Positions 58,348-64,000 of a stretch of 64,000 nucleotides of DNA are shown here, piece by piece. The notes below the pieces were generated by a model. It worked only from the letters and a program-made list of their open reading frames with translations, did no database searches and was not told where the DNA came from. The stretch comes from Acidimicrobiaceae bacterium (GTDB lineage Bacteria > Actinomycetota > Acidimicrobiia > Acidimicrobiales > Aldehydirespiratoraceae). Position 1 is the stretch's first letter; each line of letters starts with the position of its first letter. Position numbers and translations under genes: made by a program. The stretch lies in contig VXYK01000037.1 in NCBI GenBank assembly GCA_009845995.1, positions 1 to 64,000 on the forward strand, in the 5' to 3' direction.

Positions 58348-60807
58348 TTAGCGACGACCGCGTCCGCCAGAGCCGTAACCTCGTCGGTGCGCCGGGGCGT
58401 CTGGACCGAGATTGTCGAACTGCTGGGACAACTCTGCATCGAATGCGTCCTCGAACGAAACCGACTGGCGTTTGCTGTTACCCGATGCCTCCGGTTCGCG
58501 GTCACCGCTGTCACCGCGATCGTTGCGGCTGTTGCGATCACGATTAGCTCGACCACGATCACGATTAGCTCCACCGCGGTCGCGATCACGGTCACGGTCA
58601 CGATCTCGATTACGGCCTCCGCGATCGCGGTCCGCATCGGCTGCGCCCTCGGGTTGAAGCGAGATCTTGCCGTTGGGGTCCACGTCTTCGACGACTACCA
58701 CAACTTCGTCTCCCAACGAGAGCACATCCTCGACTCGGTCGATTCGCTTGCCGCCGCCAATCTTGGAGATGTGGAGCAGGCCGTCACGTCCGGGAAGAAT
58801 GTTGACGAAGGCACCGAACTTGGTGATGTTCACCACTCGGCCCGGGTAGGTGGCACCAACCTCGGCGGTGGGCGGATCAAGGATCAACTTGATCTGGCGT
58901 TCGGCTTCGGCCACCTTGGCATTGTCGACCGAGGCGATCGACACCACGCCGACCATGCCGTCGTCGTCAACTGAGATATCGGCACCAGTCTCGGCTTGGA
59001 TGGCATTGATGACCTTGCCCTTGGGGCCGATGATCTCGCCGATCTTGTCGACCGGGATCTCAAAGGTGGTGATCTTCGGCGCGGTGTCCCGCACATCTTC
59101 GCGGGGTTCGGCAATCGCTTCGGCCATCACATCAAGAATGTCGAGGCGAGCCTCTCTGGCCTGTGAGAGCGCGTTCGCCAGCACGTTGGCCGGGATGCCG
59201 GCAATCTTGGTGTCGAGCTGCAGCGCGGTCACGAAATCGGTTGTGCCAGCGACCTTGAAGTCCATGTCGCCAAAGGCGTCTTCTGCGCCCAGAATGTCTG
59301 TGAGAGTGACGTAGTCGCCCTCTGCGTGAACGAGCCCCATGGCAATTCCTGCAACTGGAGCCTTGATCGGAACTCCGGCATCCATCAGCGAGAGCGTCGA
59401 TCCGCACACCGAGCCCATGGAACTCGAACCATTGGACGCCATCACCTCAGACACTGTGCGCACCGTGTAGGGCCATTCCTCAAAGGAGGGAATCACCGGG
59501 AACACAGCACGTTCGGCGAGTGCCCCGTGTCCGATCTCGCGTCGCTTGGGACCCCGCATGAAACCGGTTTCTCCAGTGGAGAACGGCGGGAAGTTGTAAT
59601 GGTGGAAGTAGCGCTTCTTGTCTGTGGGCGAGATGTCGTCCACCATCATGTCGCTTCGGCCCATCCCGAGTGTCGTGAAGTTGAGCACCTGCGTCTCACC
59701 ACGTTGGAAGAGCCCAGAACCGTGCGCTGTGGGGATTACCTCGACTTCGCTGGTGACTTTGCGGAGCTCGTCGGTTCTGCGTCCGTCGATGCGGATGCCT
59801 TCTTCGACGATCCGCTTGCGGACTATCTGTTTTGAGATCGCCCGGATGGCGTTCTTGATCTGTCTCGCCGCGGTCGGGTCGTCTGCCGCGAGGTCCGCGA
59901 GCTCTGTTACTACAGCCGCGCTCAGTTCCGCTTCGGCTGTCTGACGCTCGCTCTTGTCGGCGATCTTCTGGGTGTCGGCGATGCGATCGAAAGCCGCTGT
60001 CTGGACTGCCGCGAAGATCTCTTCGCTGTAGTCGACGCTGAGCGGGGGCTCCATCTTGACGATTTCACCAGCCGCGTCGATGGCCTGCTGTTGCAGTTCG
60101 ATCATCTCGCGAATCCAAGTCTTGCTCGCTTCAAGGCCTCCGGCCAGCACATCCTCGTCAACCTTGGGAGTGCCCGATTCGTAGAGAGTCCAGGAGTTTC
60201 CGGTACCACCGGCTTCAACCATCATCACCGCAACGTCGTTGTCGCTGAGTCGTCCAGCCACGACCATCTCGAAGGCTGATTCGGAGGACTCTTGATAGGT
60301 CGGAAAGGGAATCCACTCGCCCTCGGGGGACCAACTCATGCGAACTGCGCCGATGGGACCGTTGAACGGGATGGGCGAAAGGCTCAGTGCCAGCGAGGCA
60401 GCGTTGAGCGCGAGTACGTCGTATGGGTTTTTCTGGTCCGCTCCGAGCACGGTACCAACCACATGAACTTCGTTGCGGAAGCCGTCAGGGAAGGCTGGAC
60501 GCAGCGGTCGATCAATGAGGCGACAGGTGAGAATTGCTTGTTCGCCTGCTCGGGCTTCACGCCGGAAGAAGGAGCCCGGGATCTTGCCGGCGGCATACAT
60601 CCGCTCCTCGATATCGACCGTCAGCGGAAAGAAATCGGCACCTTCTCGGGGCATGGCTGCCCCGGTTGCGGTGACCAGCACGACGGTTTCGCCGATGCTG
60701 GCAGTTACTGAGCCACCGGCGAGGGGGGCAAACTTGCCAACCTCGAACGTGGCGTCTTTACCTTCACCGCGCGCGAACGCTCCGGTGAAGGATTGGGAAT
60801 CAGTCAT
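58348..60807 (-). CDS. pnp: Polyribonucleotide nucleotidyltransferase
   Basis: PNPase of 819 residues with two RNase PH domains (the first has ILTCRLIDRPLRPAFPDGF, the second VSEVMASNGSSSMGSVCGST), a helical linker, and C-terminal KH (PVDKIGEIIGPKGKVINAIQ) and S1 (GRVVNITKFGAFVNILPGRD) domains. It degrades RNA by phosphorolysis and can add tails. The tail after S1 is long and charged (DRDRGGRNRDRDRDRDRD and more), likely disordered. ATG at 60807 (MTDSQSFTGAF) fits family starts. It follows rpsO, the usual order. Confidence 0.95.
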   Translation of the reverse strand: MTDSQSFTGAFARGEGKDATFEVGKFAPLAGGSVTASIGETVVLVTATGAAMPREGADFFPLTVDIEERMYAAGKIPGSFFRREARAGEQAILTCRLIDRPLRPAFPDGFRNEVHVVGTVLGADQKNPYDVLALNAASLALSLSPIPFNGPIGAVRMSWSPEGEWIPFPTYQESSESAFEMVVAGRLSDNDVAVMMVEAGGTGNSWTLYESGTPKVDEDVLAGGLEASKTWIREMIELQQQAIDAAGEIVKMEPPLSVDYSEEIFAAVQTAAFDRIADTQKIADKSERQTAEAELSAAVVTELADLAADDPTAARQIKNAIRAISKQIVRKRIVEEGIRIDGRRTDELRKVTSEVEVIPTAHGSGLFQRGETQVLNFTTLGMGRSDMMVDDISPTDKKRYFHHYNFPPFSTGETGFMRGPKRREIGHGALAERAVFPVIPSFEEWPYTVRTVSEVMASNGSSSMGSVCGSTLSLMDAGVPIKAPVAGIAMGLVHAEGDYVTLTDILGAEDAFGDMDFKVAGTTDFVTALQLDTKIAGIPANVLANALSQAREARLDILDVMAEAIAEPREDVRDTAPKITTFEIPVDKIGEIIGPKGKVINAIQAETGADISVDDDGMVGVVSIASVDNAKVAEAERQIKLILDPPTAEVGATYPGRVVNITKFGAFVNILPGRDGLLHISKIGGGKRIDRVEDVLSLGDEVVVVVEDVDPNGKISLQPEGAADADRDRGGRNRDRDRDRDRDRGGANRDRGRANRDRNSRNDRGDSGDREPEASGNSKRQSVSFEDAFDAELSQQFDNLGPDAPAHRRGYGSGGRGRR

Positions 60808-60858
60808 GTTTTCGTTACTCCTGAACACACGACTGCCAGTTCCCAGTCGAAAATCGCT

Positions 60859-60903
60859 GATCTTGCTTGGATCTTGCTTAGATCTTGCTTGGATCTTGCT
60901 TGG
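60859..60903. repeat. 11-bp tandem repeat, four copies
   Basis: Four near-identical units of GATCTTGCTTG lie head to tail in the rpsO-pnp spacer, about 50 bases before the pnp start. Only one base varies between them. They might affect the leader RNA of pnp, but nothing further can be seen. Confidence 0.85.
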
Positions 60904-61040
60904 TCTCTTCGGGGAGACCGGGTAATTCAGAGATTTTCGACTAGCACCAACGGTCTTGTGTTCTTTTTTTGCTGGACCTTCCAGCTACTGGGATTCGTCG
61001 GGTTGGCTCCGGGTGCTGACCTGAAGCCAACCGAATAAGA

Positions 61041-61058
61041 GCGATCCGAAAGGACCGC
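61041..61058 (-). terminator. Stem-loop after rpsO
   Basis: GCGGUCC and GGAUCGC in the mRNA form a 7-bp stem (one G-U pair) just past the rpsO stop. A mixed T/A stretch follows, not a clean T-run. It may be a weak terminator or an RNA-processing hairpin between rpsO and pnp. Confidence 0.4.
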
Positions 61059-61069
61059 CCGGACATAGT

Positions 61070-61351
61070 TCAGCGACGCAACCCAAGGTGGGTTATCACT
61101 GCTCTATAGCGTTCGACATCGTTATCTCTGACATAGTCGAGAAGACGACGACGACGGCCAACCAGCATCTGCAAACCTCTCCGCGTGTGATGGTCCTTTT
61201 TGTGAACCTTCATGTGTTCGGTGAGGTGTTCGATGCGCGCCGACAGCAGAGCGATCTGTATTTCCGGTGAACCGGTATCGCTCTCGGCGAGATCGAAAGC
61301 TTTCGCCATATCGGCGATCGTTTCAGATTTGGGGCGCAGGTTAGTGGCCAT
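61070..61351 (-). CDS. rpsO: 30S ribosomal protein S15
   Basis: Protein of 93 residues. It has all S15 features: [20 protein letters not shown] (about 19-38), [20 protein letters not shown] and [20 protein letters not shown], ending HLGLRR. S15 binds the central domain of 16S rRNA. ATG at 61351 is right for family length; the in-frame extension of 38 codons is not family-like. The order rpsO-pnp is conserved in bacteria. Confidence 0.96.
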   Translation of the reverse strand: MATNLRPKSETIADMAKAFDLAESDTGSPEIQIALLSARIEHLTEHMKVHKKDHHTRRGLQMLVGRRRRLLDYVRDNDVERYRAVITHLGLRR

Positions 61352-61465
61352 TAGTTGTTGTTTCCTTTTTGGGTCTTGCCCATTGGGTTCCTTACCCAGC
61401 TGCACGCCCCGCGTTGCGCGGGCGGCAGCCACCATTCGGTTGTCTGCAAGGCTACCAAGGTCCAT

Positions 61466-61497
61466 AAATAATCGGCACGAACAACCCTGAGGCGATC
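61466..61497 (+). repeat. 32-bp direct repeat, first copy
   Basis: It is identical to 61539-61570 over 32 bases, starting AAATAATCGGCACG. The two copies start 73 bases apart between rpsO and the DUF222/HNH gene. Confidence 0.85.
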
Positions 61498-61538
61498 CCG
61501 ATCCGCCGGCACCGCACCCCCGGCCAGTACCCGACCAG

Positions 61539-61570
61539 AAATAATCGGCACGAACAACCCTGAGGCGATC
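61539..61570 (+). repeat. 32-bp direct repeat, second copy
   Basis: Exact second copy of 61466-61497. It ends within the stop codon of the HNH gene, so a duplication event seems to have used the 3' end of that gene. Confidence 0.85.
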
Positions 61571-62735
61571 AGATGGGGGGTTTGAGACTGTATTTGTGGG
61601 TTCTGGGGTTTCGGTGGACCTGCCATTGGTGGTCGTGGATCTTGTGGTGGCAGTCGTCGCAGACCAGTACCAGGTTGTCGAGGTCGGTGGGTCCGTTGTG
61701 GGACCACCAGATGATGTGATGGGCTCGACACCACAATGGGTTCGCGCTGCATCCGATGCAGCGTTGATCTCTGGCGATCAGGGCGATCCGTTGCGCTTCG
61801 CTGGCGGTGCGCAGCCTGCGCCCCAGCCACATCTCCTGGGCCTTGGTGTCGAAGATCGAAGGCAGAATGTTGGCTTTGAGCGCTAGCCGACGCAACTCGT
61901 TGATCGGTATCGCTGATCCATCGGCGAGCCGCGGATTGTTGAGTTGTTGTTGAACCGTGTCGTAATCGGCGATCACCAGCAGGTCGGTACCCGAAGACCT
62001 GCCGTCACCGGAGGGTTGCAGGATCAACTCAGCGAGAGCGTCCGCCATCCGCTGGGCCGGTGTGGGCCGCGCTTTGGAATCTTCGTTGTGCCAAATCTGG
62101 CGTTCTTTGGCGGTCAACGCCGTGGCGATGCGCGCTCCGGTGATCTGGTCGAACTCGCCCGACAGCACGAACATACCCGTCTCGGCTGACTCGAAGAACC
62201 GAGCCTTACGATTCTTGCGTTGACGATCCAACAGCGACTTTCCGTCATCGTCTGCGACGTCTTGTTGATGACGTTTCACAGTTCGGACGAAATCGTCGAA
62301 TTGCTGTTCGTTGGCTGCGTTGACAAGCAACGTCTCATCAATGTTGCTCTCACCAGACACACGGGCGATCAGCCGGGCATGGCCCACAGGAATCCCACCA
62401 GATTCCAATGCCTCGGCCGTGGCCGGCAACTCAGCCAACCGGGCCGCCGATTCGACATCGCGTTTCGCCTCACGACTCGATGAGCGCAACTCATCACGAA
62501 CCAAACGCTGCGCAACCTCGGAATCATGGCGGCGACCAACCTCGACAAGAACCTGGGACTTCATCGCCGCCAACCGAGACTCAGCCCGACCGATCACCCC
62601 CAAGCGCACGGACAAGCCCGCATCAGACAAACCGGCAACATCCACCGCCTCAACAGACACAGCCCCCGCAGCGGCCGAGGTCTGAACCCAAACGGAATCC
62701 TCGTCAATGAGGGTGGACGCGGAAGCTAATTCCAT
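61569..62735 (-). CDS. DUF222 / HNH endonuclease-like protein
   Basis: Protein of 388 residues from the large actinobacterial 13E12-like family. The N-terminal DUF222 helical part includes [20 protein letters not shown], and the C-terminal HNH nuclease has [35 protein letters not shown] and HHKIHDHQW, with both zinc-type Cys pairs and the HH/N/H catalytic residues. Copies are often abundant and mobile-like. ATG at 62735 is selected; ten further codons upstream are possible. The region before it is AT-rich (62770-62806), unlike the rest of the window. Confidence 0.88.
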   Translation of the reverse strand: MELASASTLIDEDSVWVQTSAAAGAVSVEAVDVAGLSDAGLSVRLGVIGRAESRLAAMKSQVLVEVGRRHDSEVAQRLVRDELRSSSREAKRDVESAARLAELPATAEALESGGIPVGHARLIARVSGESNIDETLLVNAANEQQFDDFVRTVKRHQQDVADDDGKSLLDRQRKNRKARFFESAETGMFVLSGEFDQITGARIATALTAKERQIWHNEDSKARPTPAQRMADALAELILQPSGDGRSSGTDLLVIADYDTVQQQLNNPRLADGSAIPINELRRLALKANILPSIFDTKAQEMWLGRRLRTASEAQRIALIARDQRCIGCSANPLWCRAHHIIWWSHNGPTDLDNLVLVCDDCHHKIHDHQWQVHRNPRTHKYSLKPPI

Positions 62736-62804
62736 GTATGTAACTCTACCAACCCCCTGTGACAATGCGTCTTATATATCGAAATATAATTTAAATTAAT
62801 TGAA

Positions 62805-63224
62805 TCACAGCACTATGAGTCCCTCAAGTTCGGCCGCTTCTGATTGGCGACGGTCCAAACTCAAGAACACCAGAGGGCCGCTGATCTGATCCTGCACGAG
62901 GGTTGCCGCGCCGAGCTGGCCTGCGTCGGCCGCTCGAAGCGGATAGCGAGCCAGCAGCCGACGAGCCCTGTCCCGGACCGTCAGAAGTTCGCAAACCTCA
63001 TCCCAGGTGTCTGCAAATGTGTCCAGTCGAGCCAGCGCCTCACGTCGTTGCATCCGGTCCAATCGCTGTTCGCGAGTCAGCCGTTCTATCGCGCTGACGA
63101 TCTCGACTCTCGTCCATCCCCAGGTGACTATCTGGTCGTCGTCGGCCAGCCACGAGCGAGCCTGCTCAGTTCCAGGCTCAGACACAACCAACGGCACCAG
63201 CGCCGATGCATCCCAGTACCTCAC
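62805..63224 (-). CDS. PIN-domain toxin (VapC-like ribonuclease)
   Basis: Toxin of 139 residues. The PIN acidic site is complete: Asp5 in MRYWDASALVPLVVSEPGT, Glu in WTRVEIVSAIERL, Asp in PLRAADAGQLGAATL and Asp in FLSLDRRQSEAA. VapC toxins cut tRNA or rRNA to slow growth. It overlaps the antitoxin gene by 4 bases and is translated from the same mRNA. Confidence 0.9.
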   Translation of the reverse strand: MRYWDASALVPLVVSEPGTEQARSWLADDDQIVTWGWTRVEIVSAIERLTREQRLDRMQRREALARLDTFADTWDEVCELLTVRDRARRLLARYPLRAADAGQLGAATLVQDQISGPLVFLSLDRRQSEAAELEGLIVL

Positions 63225-63499
63225 AGGCGGTCGGCCCGGTCCTGGTCGAGTGCCTCCACGAGACTGGCAGGCAACGCCAAGGGGTCAGCGTTTAGGACGG
63301 CGCTGGAGTTCCCGTTGCCCGGACGCAGCAAACCAGACTTGATCAGCAGTTCACGCGTTCGGTCGCCAACTTCTTGTTCGGGGACCAGGCGAGCGACAGG
63401 GCTCCCCCGGTCGAGGACTTGTATCTCGCCCCCACGGCGTACCTCACGAAGATATCGAGACAGGTTGGCCTTCAATTCCGATACCGATACCGAAGTCAT
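63221..63499 (-). CDS. Phd/YefM-type antitoxin
   Basis: Antitoxin of 92 residues. The N-terminal DNA-binding region MTSVSVSELKANLSRYLREV and GGEIQVLDRGSPVARLVP is typical of the prevent-host-death family, and the C-terminus is the toxin-binding tail. It neutralises the PIN toxin encoded next to it and represses the operon through the palindromes at 63500-63538. ATG at 63499 lies six bases after the predicted -10. Confidence 0.9.
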   Translation of the reverse strand: MTSVSVSELKANLSRYLREVRRGGEIQVLDRGSPVARLVPEQEVGDRTRELLIKSGLLRPGNGNSSAVLNADPLALPASLVEALDQDRADRL

Positions 63500-63538
63500 A
63501 TGACTAGATTAGTCATAATGATTTGACTAGACAAGTCA
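63500..63538 (-). promoter_or_regulatory. Toxin-antitoxin promoter and operators
   Basis: ATGACTAGATTAGTCAT (63500-63516) is a perfect palindrome with 7-base arms. A second one, TGACTAGACAAGTCA (63524-63538), has 5-base arms. Reading the minus strand, TTGTCT (63534-63529) and TAATCT (63511-63506) are separated by 17 bases and fit -35/-10; ATG follows the -10 by six bases, so the mRNA is probably leaderless. Both operators lie on the promoter, as expected for autorepression. Confidence 0.65.
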
Positions 63539-63700
63539 GAACCGCTGCTAGGAGGCTGGGATGGCCGGATGCTGAATGCGCATCGTTCACCAATCGCGAA
63601 CCGCAAGGTCTCACCATCCGTGTGGTTTGGCAATAGTCACGAACTCGTCGGTCAAGGTGTCGGGGAACTGGCTCCGTTTCAGATGACTCTTCCAGAGACG

Positions 63701-64000
63701 CTAGACGTACGTCGCAGAATCGGCCAACCGCAGCGGACTCGCCTTATTCGCGTCCGGGTTGACCAGCACAACGCGCTTTCCCAAGTCATCCCGCACGTAT
63801 CTCACGGCACCGACGAAGTCGGCGTCGTTCGACACGACGACCGCCTGTTCGTACTCGTCGTTGAATCCATCGACGAGGAGTCGAGTGACAAGGTTAACAT
63901 CCGAGCCTTTCTCTTCTGAATTCCTGACCAAGACACGATCCGGCAATCCTGTTACCGGTTCGGCAAGCGGACGAATCGCAACACCGGAGCGAAAATAGCC
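63701..64000 (-). CDS. NYN-domain protein, partial
   Basis: The C-terminal 99 residues of a NYN (PIN-like RNase) protein; the frame is open to the window end, so the true start is outside. Visible features are VRNSEEKGSDVNLVTRLLVD and AVVVSNDADFVGAVRYVRDD, with the conserved acidic residues of the family, followed by KRVVLVNPDANKAS. A TTG at 63946 is only an internal codon. The N-terminal D-x-N-N strand is missing from view. NYN proteins act on RNA; this one may accompany the toxin-antitoxin genes or be independent. Confidence 0.75.
   Translation of the reverse strand, partial: GYFRSGVAIRPLAEPVTGLPDRVLVRNSEEKGSDVNLVTRLLVDGFNDEYEQAVVVSNDADFVGAVRYVRDDLGKRVVLVNPDANKASPLRLADSATYV

Overview
The window is about 64 kb of high-GC bacterial DNA with actinobacterial character. 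It carries a CarD-type RNA polymerase regulator, an F420-type luciferase-like oxidoreductase, a KstR-like TetR regulator, many acyl-CoA and lipid-transfer-thiolase genes, DUF222/HNH and IS481 genes, and -10 boxes placed right at start codons. The gene mix resembles environmental Acidimicrobiia, but no rRNA, tRNA or taxonomic marker settles this.

Layout. (1) 0.7-10.7 kb and 14.5-20.0 kb hold a lipid or steroid-like degradation region. It has two copies of a three-gene cassette (Cys-less thiolase A, thiolase B, two-domain OB-fold DUF35 protein), two acyl-CoA synthetases, a KstR-like repressor, a Rieske oxygenase, a luciferase-like oxidoreductase, an acyl-CoA dehydrogenase and an SDR. Inside the synthetase-Rieske operon sits an ArsC-family gene whose catalytic-cysteine codon is TGA. 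It is followed by a perfect bacterial SECIS-like hairpin with a GGUC loop, so it is very probably a selenoprotein. (2) 10.9-14.5 kb holds a P-II gene divergent from a GntR regulator with shared palindromic operators, small membrane and secreted proteins, an ISL3 transposase remnant and an IS481-type transposase bracketed by 37-bp direct repeats. (3) 20.1-27.1 kb is one tight minus-strand defence operon: C5 DNA methyltransferase with an endonuclease-III-like FeS domain, MORC/MutL-like GHKL ATPase, Z1-domain ATPase and PD-(D/E)XK nuclease. Two G-run frameshifts break it as read. (4) 27.2-44 kb is metabolic: tandem D-aminoacylase-like amidohydrolases, a phosphatase, a CoA-transferase, a glutaminyl cyclase lipoprotein, an exonuclease, carD, a thiolase, an acyl-CoA dehydrogenase and a DEAD-box helicase. 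(5) 44-61.4 kb is mostly a housekeeping block on the minus strand: rpsO, pnp, rhomboid-like, dapB, SURF1, dapA, RNase J, ftsK, Ca2+/Na+ antiporter, rimO, pgsA, cinA. (6) 61.5-64 kb holds a DUF222/HNH protein, a Phd/VapC toxin-antitoxin pair with its operator and a NYN-domain protein cut by the window end.

The catabolic genes fit together as activation (FadD), dehydrogenation (FadE), hydration or oxidation (SDR) and C-C cleavage (thiolase/DUF35 complexes), with a KstR-like repressor in their midst. No stretch over 300 bases lacks a gene. No tRNA, rRNA or CRISPR array was seen.
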